Assembly (NCBI RefSeq): GCF_021155775.2
Contig: NC_060233.1
Coordinates: 29,429,456 to 29,493,455, forward strand
Reading direction: 5' to 3'
DNA from: Neodiprion pinetum
Lineage: Eukaryota; Arthropoda; Insecta; Hymenoptera; Diprionidae
DNA: 64,000 nt
In this document: positions 40,080-54,771 of the stretch, piece after piece
How the letters are laid out: each line of letters starts with the position of its first letter
How positions within the stretch are numbered: the first letter of the stretch is position 1
Program-made: the position numbers and the translations under genes
Notes under the pieces: model-generated
Told to the model about the DNA's origin: nothing
The model's database searches: none
The model's input: the letters and a program-made list of their open reading frames with translations, nothing else

Positions 40080-43000
40080 ACTAGACTACAGTTATCATAT
40101 GCACTTGACAAATTACAATCTGATAATTCGAATCAATTTCATTTTGAATAAAACTAGCGTAAGTGCTATAAACTTTCGTTAACTATCGCCATATTCTTTG
40201 TTCTTCTCCAACTATAAATTAAGAAGCTGGAGTATGTTAAAGTTGATTCATTGTATAACTTGTACAATGTTTGCGATTGCAAAAAAAAACTATTTTCATT
40301 AAACTATACATATAGGTAAACCAAGTTGTGTTTGTATAAAAATATTTCTTGACCCAAACACATTTTCTACTTACAAAAAGTGAAAACGATAAACAGTGTT
40401 CTAATCGAATAATTTAAGTTTCTTCTTGTTTTTAGTAAAAAAATATCTTGGATTTTTTGTGAAACTATTCCGAAATTTTTGTCATCTGGCATTGTGACCA
40501 GCCCATTTATTTTCCATTTTCTTTTATAGTATGTAAAGAAGTTTATGCAATGTAACTAGATGAATAAAAGAAAAGCGCGGGAATTATGGAAAATGTTGAA
40601 ATGTTTCACCGATTCTTATCTACGCCGAATGTTATATTTCCTGGAATTTGTTCGAACGATGATAGGATATCTCTAATGGAAGACAACGAAGACATACGAG
40701 TAAGAGGTACGGGACAAGAATTCTTTGCTTCCCATCAGCTACAATAAGAAAACCAATATTAATCACGGAGAAAAGAATGCGGTAAAGGAGGGCCTAGATC
40801 GCCGTGAACGAGAGTCAAGACTTGATTTCGGTAGGAGTTGGTCCAGCAAACGCATGGGTCAAGTATAACCGGTCCGAGTTATGACCATTGGTATGGTGTT
40901 ACGTGTACGTACGTACTATACGTGCATCGTCGCCGTTGTCGGGCTGCGGCAGAGGCAAGCAGTCTGGTGCGGCCGTTCGAAGAGCGAGAAATTTATTACA
41001 AGAGACATGCGAGTTGGGAATTGTTGGTTGGCGCAGACTTTGCGGCACCGTTTTTGTGCGCAAGCAGGCGCGCTGCCGCTGAGGAAAATCGGTGACTCCG
41101 AGTATCGTTAATCAAGATTTAATAACGATCACCCCAAGGCGAGGCGAACGTGCAGCACCGTGCAGAGCAGTTACGTCGATTTCTCGCATATGTACGAAAC
41201 GTTCGTTCAAATATGCCGAATACACGCATGCATATACGCGACATGGAATTCCATACGTATGTAATACTCGTAGTCGGGAATTTGCCCGCGGGCTTTTCTC
41301 CAGCTCTCGTGCATACTTACGTGTATAAGTGCGTAGGTACGTATGTATATACGTACATACTTGTTTATCTTATTAGTTATTTCTTACACGTGAACAGACG
41401 GTGCTCCCTGCTTTACCTCGTGCCTCCCTACCTGCCTCTCCGCGCCTCTCTTTTCTCCGTTCTCATCCTCCTGCCCCTCTCCTCTCGCTCTTTCTCTCTC
41501 TCCTCCGCGAGCCTCCTCTTCGGCAGGAGAATCTTCTCATCCCGTATTACCTAGCATCCACGTCGGTGTCGACTCGACAGGGCCGTACAATTATTGTTTT
41601 TTACAATGTTATCACGGTGTTTGAACACCGACGACAGCTTGTACAGCCCGCGTTTCTCGTAATATCGTTCAAATCAATATTTTCGTGATTTACATTCAAT
41701 TTGCCGCTTCCGGCGATCATTAGAACGGTTCAGTAATCCAAAGCAATCACGGTTTTAGACCCCATCGCAAGTTTTCCAACGATTTAAATGATGACTCAAT
41801 AAATCATTTCATAATTAATAATGAAACGTTGCTTATGTATTTTATCGAGTCCGCTTTTTTCACATACACACACTTTGGCTACATCAGTCTAATTAGTTGT
41901 CCCCGTCAGTAAAAATGTTATTCATTCAACGATCGGTGGTAACAGCCTTCTTTAGATCTACCGTTCTGGTAAAAAATACATATCAATTTTTACACGATGA
42001 TTCACAAGAGACTGAATAAATATCAATTATCTATATATTGTCCCAATTCAGCATCAAATATTTGAAAAATTGCATTTGTATGCGTTCTTCATTAAAAGGA
42101 TATTATATTTCACAACATTTCCGCTACTACGGCATACGCTACTGTACTTCTGGTATAAGCAAGTTACGAGATGGAATTCGAAGAAGTTGTCAGCTTTATA
42201 ACTGATCAGTGCCATTTGATGGCTTCAATTATAACCGCCGTTTTTGTGCCATTCTGCACGATGTCTTGAATTTTTGATCGAACCCCGGCATATCCCGTAC
42301 CGCAATAAATACTTTCACTCAAACATTACTCTCTCTATCTTTCGCTCTCCGTCCTGCTCTTCGAGAAACGGTCCTACACCAATAACAACAACAACAACAA
42401 CATCAACAACAAAACACGCGTAAATATGCAACCAGAAACATGTTCAAAATAATCTTAAAGCTCTCTTTTTAGCTCTAATTGCTCTGATTTGCGCTACACG
42501 TTATTCATAATGAAACAGTAAACAGAAACCCAGATAGAAACCATTCAAATTTATGCGGAAATATAAGCGTACGAAAATTTGAACTTTAAGATGAGCGGTG
42601 TAAAAGTAGGTTCGGAAGCAGGTCTGAACTATGCTAAAAAAAAAGGAGAAGAAAAACACCGATGTCCAAAATGTAGCGTTAAGACATAAAAATGGTGTTT
42701 CAGAAGCGCGCGTGTTTCAGCTATAATCAAATTTGATTAGTATTCTACATTTCGGAGAATATGATATTTGAATGTATACGCGTAATAATTAACTTTGAGC
42801 GAACCGGAATCTGCGTTCAGGAAAAATCAGAAAGCTTCCAGAAGCATAATTTGTCGTGATTTGAAAGGACATGATCGACGTGCAAGCACCTCGGGTGTCA
42901 AAAATTAGTTAAATCTTGGTCTACCAGCGTCGGATACTGAAGAAAAATGGTCCTATAAAAACCGACCTGATTGCGAATGTCAACGAATGACAAACACGTT

Positions 43001-43643
43001 CAATATTTGAAAAATTCAACACGTCTTTTGTCTTTTTCGTCAGTTTCTGTGATTCATTTTCGTTCGCTTGAGACCGAAGTCGGGTTCCAGGGTAGCTGCA
43101 ACGCCATTGAGCATTAGGCGTAGGGGGAACCCCACCTCTTATTTCGTCCCTGAGCCCGAGGCCTTGCGAGAAGTTATACGGAGAGGCAGGTTGGCGATCG
43201 GGCCAGACAAGCAGACTGGCACTAGCATTGCCTGCGGAGTGATCACGAGGAATTAAATGGTGAACGAACGAACGAGGAAACGCTGCACCACTGCTTTCGC
43301 TCTGTACGGAAAAAAGAGACGCGTGAAATTAAGTAAATAAATACGTGCAAGTGAGAGTTGGAAAAATTGTTTATAGTATAACAAGTTCGATAAAAGCGAA
43401 AGGCGAAAAATCATTGAGAAACAAAGCGAATCAACGGGGATAAAACGACAGTAAAACGGACCGGATAAAGATAAACATAAACATCAACGGCACGTTTCCC
43501 GCAGTGCATAAGAGAAGAGAGAGAAAAATATCGAGTGATAATACTGATTAGCGGTGTGAAAATTGGCGGGAGAAATTCAAATTCCGGCGCAGGGCGCAAC
43601 TCTGCCGAGGGAGTCGACCTTGTTTCTTCATACGAGATCGAAG
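40080..43643. other. Intergenic and probable 5' region of gbb
   Basis: No coding exon is supported. A pyrimidine-rich tract at about 41400-41530 and an (AAC)n run at about 42380-42415 stand out. The part from about 43.0 kb on is purine-rich and may be gbb 5' UTR. A 62-codon frame at 43068-43256 has no recognisable homology. Confidence 0.5.
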
Positions 43644-46600
43644 ATGCTCCGTTTTGGTAAATTGTCAATCGTCGCGTTGTACTCGTCGTTGTTGTTGTTG
43701 TTCTTCACCGAAATCGGCGACTCGGAGGGACGTCTGAGCGGACTTTACGTCGACAATGGTCTCGACCAGACGGTTATACATCGGGTAGTTACGCAGCGCG
43801 AAAGACAGGAAGTTGAACACGAGATATTGAACCTCCTGGGGCTACCCGATCGGCCCAGAGGACTCGGTGGACATCCGCCACAGGTGAAACGATCGGCGCC
43901 CAAGTTTCTCCTCGACATATACAGGAACACCCTCGGCGAGGGGGAGGATCAGGACTTGTCGTCTACCGTAAAACCCGAAGGAGACCGCGGGCACTTTGAT
44001 CTCAGCGGACAAGACCTCAGAGCAATTGACCAGAGCGATGTTATAATGAGCTTTGCTGCGCACAGTGAGTATAAGAAAAAAAAAAAAAAAAAAAAACAGG
44101 AACAGCGGCAAAATTTGGCAGGAAGGAAATTTTTTTTTTTTTGTCAATCAATTCGCGTCAAAGCCCTTGTTTAATTTTAAATTTAAAATTACTTGTATTT
44201 CCCGCCGCGTTTCTGTATTTTCCTACAATCAGTTTCAACGATTTGTCGATTTGATTAGTCCGTCAATTGCACCCGATATTAAAATCGGAATACTGAAAGT
44301 GTTTTACGTATATTAGGGGATGTTTCAACAATCGAAAATCAACGCGAGAAAAACAAAAACTGGGAAAATTATTATATATAGAAGAAAGTTGCGTTACTTC
44401 AGAATCGTTACAACGCAGATTGCACATGATGATGGGTCTGGTCATTGAGTGATTTGAACACGGTCTAAGTTACATTAATTTCCTGTCAGTCGAAACATCG
44501 TTGAACTTGAATACATGATTGACCAAATTCGAATATAACAACATTAAACTAACTAGTTTGTTCCTATGGGATTTTTGAGATAGTTTAACAATATTGTAGA
44601 CATAAAAAGTAGCGTTTCTTCGTTTCGAAATTGTTCGACAGCCCCGTTAATTTGACGTGTTCATTAGGTTACGCCGTACACGTCGAGTAAGTGTTTTTAA
44701 ATCATGCAGATGCTCACGGCCCTGATAAATACGCAATCATGGACGTACATCATACATAACACTCCTGTGACATTTCGTTAGCGAGAAATACGAATTTGCA
44801 TATTTTTAACACCAAACTCTCCGGCTGCCTTGTTCGACTCTCGGCAATATTTAATAAACAGATTTCTACTTAATGTTCAGATTTTTCTGTAAACTTCATT
44901 CCATGCGAAAAGAAGTATTCATCAATTTATGATAATCTGGCGAGACGAGAATGATGGGAAAGATCGTCGTCCAGTACCTACGTTTAAAAAATGTCAGCGC
45001 GTGATGGCCATGTTTGTCAATTTTTTTTTCTCTCCGTCTTCACATTCCTATCTGTCTCTCTCTCTCTCTCTTTCTGTCTCTTTTCGCGTCACCGAGTAAG
45101 AATTTATAATTGACATTCCGCGTGATGCGCTGAAACATCGTTTCTCCTCGAAATCAGTAAAAAGCTTTTGAATCTTGTTTGCAAAATTTCTGCCCTATGA
45201 TTTGTACGCATTGAGAAATTCGATATCGTCCAGAAATCAATGAAGACAGAAAGTAAAATGTTATAGAAATATACTCGTATAGTTCATTTAATATAGATTA
45301 ACAGGATATTTTTCACCATTATACTTTACACGCACACTGCACGTAGTCACGTTCCCTATCGTGAGCTAGGCATGAAAATTTTCAAACGATAAAACAGCGA
45401 CGAGTCAAAAGTATTTCTCACGTTTGGTATAACAGCAATCTTAGAAACGGTTTAATTCGACGTATTCACGTGTTTGTTACAATTTGTTATACCTGAGCGT
45501 AGAATAACGCCGGAAGGGAATTCTGACCACTATCAGCAGCAGCGGAATAATAATAGTATTTCATCTAACACCGTAGGTGCCTCGAAAGTAGGTCCTGAAA
45601 AATAATCACCATGCAATCTTGTGCCTTATACCTATACTCGATGCATTGACAATAATTTCCCAATGAATTATGCAACATGAACTGGAAGTCTGACGTCGAG
45701 TTGATCGTAGCTTGTAAATATATCGGACAGTTTATTACGCATCGTTTCTTACTTTTTGTAACTCCTCTTGTTTTTTCACCGCTCTCGTGCCTCCTACTAA
45801 TAATAGATTTCTGAGACAATGAGCAGCGATATAACTTTTAGTAATCGAGTCGTCCCGGCCGGGTGGTCCGAATATTTTGTAAATGACGGCAAAGACGGGG
45901 GAGTTGAAACGCTTGTTTTTAACATGCGGCATCGAACAATTCCGAGGAGGGTGAGGGTCGATGAGGCCTCGAGGGAGGTTTCTTACCTGGGCCCTGTACG
46001 GCCCTCGGTCCCCTGCGGTCCCTCCCGCTGTCCTACTTAGAATTTAGATTATATTGACTCATCTTGTCTTGTGAGAAAGACGAACGGAGAGAGGAAAAGG
46101 AGAGAAAAAAAGAAGAGAAACAGGCTACCAAGATTAACGGGAAAATGCTGCCGGAGCATCTTAAAACAATCCTCGCGTTATACGCTGCACGAAATTGGTA
46201 GATGTGTGTATTATGTGGATACGGTGCTTGTTAGTAACGCTCCTGCATCGCTATCCCATCGGCTGTAAGTCCATCTCTATGGGTTAATCGGGTATAAGCG
46301 TGTGGATAGATGAACATCTCACAGTCGGAGATGCAGCTTTTATAAAAAACATTTTTAATGCCCTACGGAAATATTGTCCGTTGTAGGATTGGAAAAATGG
46401 AAGAGAAACAAGAAAGAATTGAGAAAATTTTCAGAAGATAACAATGTTATAGAAGTGTATTTCTCACTTAAATTAACGAACGATTTTTACAATTGACAAA
46501 TTTTTAGTCTAACAGAAATTGTCCTTTGGCAACTTGAGGATCCGTTGAGATACACGATTGAATCGCGATAAAGTGAAACGTACTCATATTTTACAAACTC

Positions 46601-49600
46601 GAAATCTCATGAAATTGTAAAACGGTGATTTGTCACGAGATTGAAGTTGGTAAAATTAACGTAACAAAAAATTGATTAAAGAAAAAAAAAAACAAAAAAA
46701 AATTACCACTTTGCAGCTAAGGAATCATTTCAGAGTAACCGAGCTTTCGAAATTTAAGCGCGTTTTGCTTTACGAAGTACGCAGTTTACTAAATTTCAGA
46801 TAATCCCAAAATTTTTCGTAATAATGGATGATTTTATCAACATTACTAACTTCAATCTCGCACATCTTGAGGCAGTTATGCTCTTTTCACAAAGAGAACC
46901 GACCAGTGTATTTTGACTTATTATACCCAGTGCCGCTTGAGCAAATGAAGAGAAAATTAAGCAACCGATGAACGACGAGCTGCGTTTTGTTCGTTGAAAG
47001 GTAAAAATTTCTCGTCAATTATCCGACACCGCCTGTATAAATAACGATTTTGCAGATCACCACGTGGCCGGGGTTCGTCACGAGCGTGGAAAGAGGCTGT
47101 GGTTCGACGTGTCGGAAGTACCGCCGGGAGAATCCATAATAGGCGCTGAATTGAGGCTCTACCAGAGTCCGGATTTGAAAAATAAAAAAAAACAAGGTTC
47201 CTACGTTGTGACGGCGTACAGAGTGCTGCGCACCGAAGACGGGTAAAGTGCAAAAATTTTTATCATTAGACATACATTGTACCAGTGTAATTTGTGCGCT
47301 AACGATGAGTATTCCCGATCCCGCGCATTGTTATCCTATACCTGTGTGGCCTTGCAATGTGGAATTCGTACCGTTTCTCCAAGCCACGTCATTCTGACCC
47401 TAATTAGGGGGACCCGAGGTTTAAAACAGAAGATTTTTGGGTCCGAAAACACAGGGCATCAACAGTCGCTTCGGTATACCTTGAGCCTTCGTCTACCTAC
47501 CTGCAGGATTTCATTGTCGTTTCGAAATCACTGCAATTTGTCTGGATGGTTCCAATATTTCACGATTCATTTGCTAATTCCAGTATAACGAAATTATTCA
47601 CTTAAACAGCTGGACGATTCAACACGACTTTTCGAGCGGATGACCGTCTCTTGTTGTCTACTTTGTATTATCACTTGTATCGTGTTCGGTGAAAAGCTAC
47701 GGTGGTCAGTAAGTTACGGGTAGACACAGGAAACGCTATTCCGTAATTGAGGCAAATTACTCGCGAGGAGATGAACCAGCCACTCTGTATTTTAGAGACG
47801 CTAGGGCTCAATTGAAACGTGCAGCCTACGTATCCTCGGTTTCAATATCCAAACACTTGACACGTAAAAACAAGTTAATTTTCAAAAACTACGGCAGCTA
47901 CGATATTTTCGGCGGGTAAAAATTTATTTATTTTCTTGCTGACGATCTGGGACAAATAAAATTTCACAAAATTTCAAAGTATTGAAAAAATATCTCTAAT
48001 TTTCAGATATTACAAAGTTCTGACTCTCTCCTAATTTACTACGGGTTTCCTGATTCCACCTTTTTTTCCTTCTACCTTTTATTTGTTCGGATTAATTCAA
48101 GGGTAAAACGAGAAGAGGCCGACATGTTTTTTTCTTGTTACAAAATCCAAAAACTGTTCTTGAAAAGTAAACGTTTATCATAAGCGTGTTTACCGCATCT
48201 TTTTTTCACGTATCGATGGTTTGCACGCTGCAGGGAACGGGAATTGCAGTACGTAGATGCGATGAATACATCAACCGGTCGTGAAGGCTGGTTGACTCTA
48301 AACGTTAGCGAGCCTCTCCAGCACTGGGTTAACGATCCTGAGGCGAATCGAGGGCTGTACCTGTCTGTACATCCAGCCGATCGATCCGGTGAGTAAAAAT
48401 ACGTGTATTAAATAAGAGATCAATGGAAGTCCGGCCCGGTCTTTTACCGCCATTCGTGAGCGTTGTATATCATTATGCAAAGGCATGTAATAAGCCCATT
48501 GGATATATTAACGTATACGTAACGCCGGTCGAATTATTATGGCCAACGGCGATTGGCTTTAAATTCTTGCTATCGATATGTCTAAATATAAAACCGATCA
48601 CACCTCCCAGCTGCCGGGCAAATATAAGTTTACAACGACTGCACTTCGCACCCACCTCGAAATTCTCTCGAAAGCTTCTGCGCGTAACGCAGTTTTGTCT
48701 TTCAATTTGTTTTTTCAGCGTAGCTTTTATGCATACGAAATTACGTGGAGACAATGGTCAAAAATAAAAAATCCCACAATATTTGCATCGTTTTTGGATA
48801 CGTTTTTTTGCCTTTACAAATCGATATGATCCAGTGCATAGTCCAGTTGTCAAGAATTTGAAGGTAAAAATTGTTCGTAATATTCGATTAAGAAGTTTTA
48901 AAAAAGAGAACAATTTCCATCCAATGAGTAATGATCGGTCTACGATTCGGTTTTTACTTCATTGCGAATAGTTAAAGCCGCGTGGTTTGAAACATAGATA
49001 GAGACGAATGGAATCATGCGCATCTTGACGCGAATAGCGTTAATGTTCAAGCATAAGCGACATCCTGCACCGTCGTAGCTGTTGCTGCATGCGTGCATTA
49101 ATAAAGGTGTAGGTATAATACTGTGTATAGCCATGATGCGGAAAGCTGAGATCCTGTGTTTTATATTGAATGATCAAAGTTGTAAACCGGTTGTGCGATA
49201 GCGGCGAGGAGAGGAGACGACGAACGAGCCGAAGAGCCGGAGAGACGAACTCCTGGATCTAGGCGCGGCGCAAAGACAAACTTGTTGCTTGTATGCGCTC
49301 TTGTATTCACGCACACGTTTAACGACCACTGGATCCTGCAGCATCGCTGCACATATAGATTAAATCCGCGACCATACTCGTGCGGAGAAAAGACAGCGGA
49401 AAGACATTAATCGCCACGTTCTGCGATTTAATAACAAAACCGACGAGAACGTGTGAAACATCGTTTGCATGGCTTTGGCTTGGAATTCGTTCAAATTGCG
49501 GGAATACCGATCGTTGTCGCAGGTGTCGTTTTAATACATTGCACACGATCGTTAAACCGCTAACGTGCATTCCTCTCTGCTCAATTTACCAGCTTTCTCA

Positions 49601-51134
49601 AATTGCCACAACTGGTTCCACTCGCGTGTAAAGATTCAGATCAATCTTACAGGTTTGCCGATCGCCGATCACCGGCCTAATTGCGCATGAGTAGGTACGT
49701 TTGTTTTCTCACCTTTTCTCAAGGGATTCGGATTGATGGTTGAAAAAAAGTGGTCAGAATTATTTTATTCGTTGAACAAAGTAGTGATTCAATTTTTTCA
49801 CGTAGATGGAAAGGCTCGATTCTCAAAGGGTGCAAGAATCTGCACGAAACTAAATTGTTACTCGTACAGCGCGAAGTCCGATTAGCTTGTTGTTCGTGTA
49901 CGACATCGTGATAATTATAGTTATTTGAAAAATTGTGGCCAGGCTGTCTGTCTATAACTCCGAAGTGAATGGCATGATAGATACATGCGATAAACTTGCG
50001 CTGATCGTACAGATTCATAAATAGTAAATATTCATGAAGGTTGGGCTATTAATAAATTCTGCCACGACAAGTAGTTCGCCTAAGCCATTCCAATAAACAC
50101 ACTAGCCGCAGCTGCGAGCAACCGCGGTGCGTCATTATTTTGAATCCTCTATTACACCTGGAAGAACAGGATAAATGTTCGGATCAGGAAGGGGAAAAAC
50201 AATGCTGAACTTTGCACGATTACACCGCAATAATTAATTTACTTATTGTTACCGTTTCATTTAGTGCACGAAATGAGACCTGAGGATGTTGGGATCGTTG
50301 GCTCGAGGGGTGATGTTGACAAGCAGCCCTTCATGGTTGCGTTTTTCAAAAGCTCGGGCATCCGCGAGGCGAGAGTAAGACGGAAACGAGATGCTCGACG
50401 GCGAAAGAAGAGTGACACATCGAGTGTTGACTACAGAAGTAACCCTTACACTGGTACTAAAGATTCATCATGACCTACCAACCATGTTTTAAATAATTTC
50501 TATCCAATATCAATTTCCATACGAACAACGAAAATTGTAAAACAGTCTGCTCACCCTCTACTGCTACATTTCATGTATGAAAGGTTTGAGGTAAATCAAA
50601 AAGAAGCAATGAAACCAAAGTGGAAATTTGTGAAAAAACACGCCTCTCATTTTGTGCTTGTTGATTTCAGATCCTTCGATTCAATCGAACGCGAGAACGT
50701 GCAAGATACAGACGCTTTACGTGAACTTCAGAGATCTGAAGTGGCAGGTAAACAACATGTAATTAATCAGAAATCAGCCTCAAGCAAGTGGTTATTCTAC
50801 GTGACGATAAGATAGTTAATCGCGTTCGGAGGTGGGATATTTTATTTATTTTCTATTTTTCCTTTTCTTCTAGGATTGGATCATTGCGCCGGATGGCTAC
50901 GATGCCTACTACTGCAGCGGTGAATGTAACTTTCCTTTAAACGCCCACATGAATGCAACCAACCATGCAATAGTGCAGACCCTGGTGCATCTGGTAACCC
51001 CGGGAAAAGTTCCAAAGCCGTGTTGCGCGCCGACAAAACTTTCGGCGATATCGGTTCTCTACTTTTTGGATGACAACAACGTCATCCTAAAGAAGTATAA
51101 AAATATGGTCGTTAAAAGCTGCGGTTGCCACTAA
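43644..51134 (+). CDS. gbb: Glass bottom boat (BMP5/6/7-type TGF-beta ligand)
   Basis: A secreted BMP ligand of the 60A/BMP7 group, acting through type I/II serine kinase receptors and Smad signalling in patterning and at synapses. Six exons, 43644-44064, 47056-47242, 48234-48388, 50265-50453, 50671-50747 and 50874-51134, total 1290 bases and give 429 residues. A signal peptide occupies about residues 1-30 (leucine/phenylalanine-rich core). The prodomain carries the family blocks APKFLLDIYR and DVIMSFAAH. Furin site RVRRKR lies at 291-296, followed by a second basic run RRRKK. The mature domain (297-429) has the seven cystine-knot cysteines (CK, YYCSGEC, PCC, CGCH) and an N-glycosylation site NAT. 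Introns are long at the 5' end (3.0 kb). AATAAA lies at 51438. All phases agree, so the model is strong. Confidence 0.97.
45055..45072. repeat. Simple repeat (CT)n
   Basis: Short dinucleotide tract in the first gbb intron. Confidence 0.8.
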
Positions 51135-51437
51135 CTTTCACATTATACCCCGTCAAATCGCACGATCAAATGATAAAAAACATACTTTTGATAGTGTCTT
51201 CTTTTACAGACTTTGTTTTTTTTGTCGTCTCCTCTCATTTATATTCATGCAATTAAGAAGCTAAATATTGACGCGTACGTTGGCAATTTTTCTTTTTTTT
51301 TTTTTGACTTGTAATTTATCGACGTGTTTTCCTCAAATTGCCATAAAAGCAGCCAGGGATATCATCGTATATATATATATTTGAAGTTGCCAATAGGCGG
51401 ATTTCGCAGAATACTACACCATTCGTTCGCGTAGGTA

Positions 51438-51443
51438 AATAAA
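51438..51443 (+). terminator. Possible poly(A) signal of gbb
   Basis: AATAAA about 300 bases after the gbb stop; further AATAAA copies (for example near 52404) leave room for a longer 3' UTR. Confidence 0.4.
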
Positions 51444-53454
51444 TATACAATTTTAATATAATAGATGTAACTTTGTTCAAATTTAGGAATTGATTCAGAG
51501 AATTTCTGTTTTTATACCTATAGTTGAGTTTATCGATATACCTTCTAAACTTGCTATACACGCGATGAGAATATTTATACATATTACATTTTGCCATATT
51601 ATACGTAATATATAAGTATAGGAGGATATATATATAATTAGGGTATTTTAATGAAAAAAATCGGTATCAGTTTTTCGTCATGTGATCCACCAAATCTCTT
51701 CCTTTTAGTCTGATATTATGCTTTTAATGCGTAACATGGGCTTAAGCCGAGATTATTAGAAGTATGTCATCTGAAACATCAACTTCCGGTCAGAATTAAT
51801 TGAAAATTAAAATAGGAAAGCAATGAATGAAAATATTGTATTTCAAGCCAGTGTAGATTTGACTTAACAATACATAACTTGCTTGAAATTTTATTCGTAC
51901 TCGTGTCAAAAGGAAAAATTAGTATTTCCGATTTTTACTTGAAAAGACCCTAATACGTTATACTGTGTAATCATTTATAGAATTATAGTCCAAGACTGAA
52001 GTCACTAATTAATCGGGAATATCGGGCATAAATCACGCGCATGTTAATTCGATAATTTTATTAACTGGATCGTTTTTTATCGAAAGAATGTTATACGTCG
52101 TAGTAGATTTTCAGGTAATATATCATACTACATTGTAAGCATCGCGATTACGTATAATATACAGTTGTATATTTTATACGTGCCAGTGAGTGATAATCAA
52201 TGGTAGTTTACATAGGTCGAGCTTTTATTGTTAAAACCATTCATAAACGCGCCATAATCGTAATTGGTAATAAAATTTCTATCTATAATCATATAATAAT
52301 GACCTTTAAATGACGATGTAAATATAATGAGGAATATACATTCATACATATATTATACCTATAGTTATACATATAAATGTGCAGTTGTAAATAATAATGA
52401 ACAAATAAACCACGTGACGAGGCGTGAATTATTTTTCAATCAGTAATAATATGAATTCCTTCTACTTCATTCGACACTAGCATATCGCTTCGCGCCACTG
52501 ATTGTGTGAATTTCAATCATTGTGCCCCGATTTCAGCTCAACAATTACAGCAAATTCGACTTACAATTAGACCATAAGTCTAGAAAACCGTGGTTTAGAC
52601 CGTAAACTTGTCCCAGGATTGGCTGGCATAAGTGTCACGTGGTTCAAGCCAGAGCGATACGTCAACCGTCAAGTTCGCTAGCCGGGCGGTCATAGACTAA
52701 ACTGGATGGCTGACTAGCATCCTCGGCGAGTCGATTAGAAGCAGACGAAATCGACACTAGCGCCCCAATAGCTTAAATGGAACTAACGGGTCACGTGGCA
52801 GTGACAGAACTACAGCACGTAAATGTTTTTATAGAAACAGGGTTTTGTTGGTTTTTTAAGAAAATAGAAAAATTTCATTCGTCAAATACATTTTGCTGTT
52901 ACCTATGCCGGGACGATCTCTTGAAACTTGAAAATTAACTGCGCACGCGCGAGTTTTAGCGGCTATTCGCGCAGGCTGACCATCCCGAGTTTTCAGCTGT
53001 CACTGTTTCTGGCGGCGATGTAGTTGATACGAATTTTCGAGGTTAGACTCTTCATATAATCGAGACAGTGACTCGGAAAGGTTTCGAAAGCATTTGTTAT
53101 TGGGTCGGAAAGTTGATTCTTCAAAGAACGGTCGGATTTTAATGCTTGTGCTCTTTGAAAATTCAAACGTACACATTTTGTGTCCATTGGCCCCCAGCAT
53201 CGCAAACAAAAATATCACTGTGGGAAGATTTCACCGACCAATGAGATTGAGCTATTTGACCATTAGTAACTAAATTCCAAGTATAAGTTTTGAATACTTT
53301 TATCATGGTATAACTGGACATTTTCAAATAGTGGACAGTCAGAAATAATCACTGATTTTAAATTCATGTGACTTACTCATGCTGCATCTTGACAATCAAT
53401 CCAGCCTCACCATGTAAAGTGAATCCTTTCTGTCGTGAATTAAATATTCCTATG

Positions 53455-53609
53455 GAGAACACTGAATAAATTTTATATTCCTCTTGAGAACACTGAATAA
53501 ATTTTATATTCCTCTGGAGAACACTGAATAAATTTTATATGCCTCTGGAGAACAATGAATAAATTTTAAATACCTGTGAAGAACACTCAACAAATTTTAT
53601 ATTCCGTTC
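53455..53609. repeat. 31-bp minisatellite, five copies
   Basis: The unit GAGAACACTGAATAAATTTT plus ATATTCCTCTG recurs at 53455, 53486, 53517, 53548 and 53579 with exact 31-base spacing. The first three copies are almost identical and the last two degenerate; a sixth, poorer copy may follow. Confidence 0.92.
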
Positions 53610-54771
53610 GGAATTATCACTGAACAAATTTAGCACTAAACGATTCGCAACATGATCAGTATTGATGACTATCGTAGAACCAAAATTGCTTGATCCTTAA
53701 CGGCACTTGTTCACTGAAAAGATGATCACTGCTTGTCACGGCAAAGAATAACACCGATGGAGAACCAATCATAATTTTTCACCTCGGAAATATAGAAAAC
53801 TCCCTCTCTTAAATACGCACTGCACTTGCTAAGATTCAAGGTGACTACATTTTAATTAGAAAATTGAGTACAGAGAGAGGATTGGGACTTGTGTGAATAA
53901 TTTCGAATGTTACCTGACTTTAGCTCGCAACGAATAAAAATTGACTCGGTGAATTTTTCATAGCCTAAACAACTTTGTGGTGCCACTTGACTGCTATATT
54001 CATACCTCTGCGGCCTGCATTCCTATCCACGACAAATTGCAGATGTAAAACAGAATATTCGCGGCTACTTTTCACATTTTTTTCACTGCAATAACGAGAA
54101 ATAAAAACCATACGATACCGACACGCCAAGATCCATCCGTTCAATTGGAGGCAAGAAGAAAAATATGCTACCGATCGTCAGTTGTTTGTAGCCGAATACC
54201 ACTGTATAAGGCACGAATCCCGCCAAAATCCATTAGCCATGAAGTAAGACGTTGACAAAGCATTGATAACGAATGCCAATTAAATGTACTTAAGTTATTA
54301 CCGACATTCCCTCAAAATTACACGAAGACGTTCTGATCTTTGTTCTGTACAATATATTTACAACCCGAGTAAATCTCGAATAAAATTTATCTTTCGCCAA
54401 TAAAACCGTAAATAAAATAGTAAAATTGTAAAAGGCTAGCTACATTTAGCTACTTGTACGCCCTCTTTTGACGACTTGCGGTACCATCTATCTGGCAACC
54501 CTGCTCTTTAACGGTCTCCAATCAATGATCTCCTTGGATCATATACTAGTGGAGTGTAATTCTAGGGAGACAGGTGAATTGACAGAATCTGCTTACTAAA
54601 ATTTCACCACAAGAGTTCAGTCTTCTTATATAGACTCCATGCGTATAATACTGGAAGTAGCTACCCGTACCGTGTCCCTCGCGAAACTGCAGCCGAAGTG
54701 ATGAGGAGCGAAATATATACCCGGGATACTCAGTTTCTCTTATTCTGCATTTGATTGGCTGAGAGGAAACA

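Larger units (their letters stand above)
51135..54771. other. gbb 3' region and intergenic DNA
   Basis: AT-rich to about 52.4 kb, probably 3' UTR or downstream flank. Beyond that there is no supported gene. A 66-codon ATG-started minus-strand frame near 53003-53200 resembles nothing I know. A minisatellite lies at 53455-53609. Confidence 0.5.

Noticed and set aside
43068..43256. 62-codon frame upstream of gbb
   Set aside because: No homology, and gbb has its own start with a signal peptide at 43644; probably UTR.
53003..53200. 66-codon minus-strand frame
   Set aside because: Open in two frames over the same stretch, with no family resemblance.
53455..53609. Regular repeat as a CRISPR array
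   Set aside because: Units are contiguous with no unique spacers, in an animal genome; it is a minisatellite.
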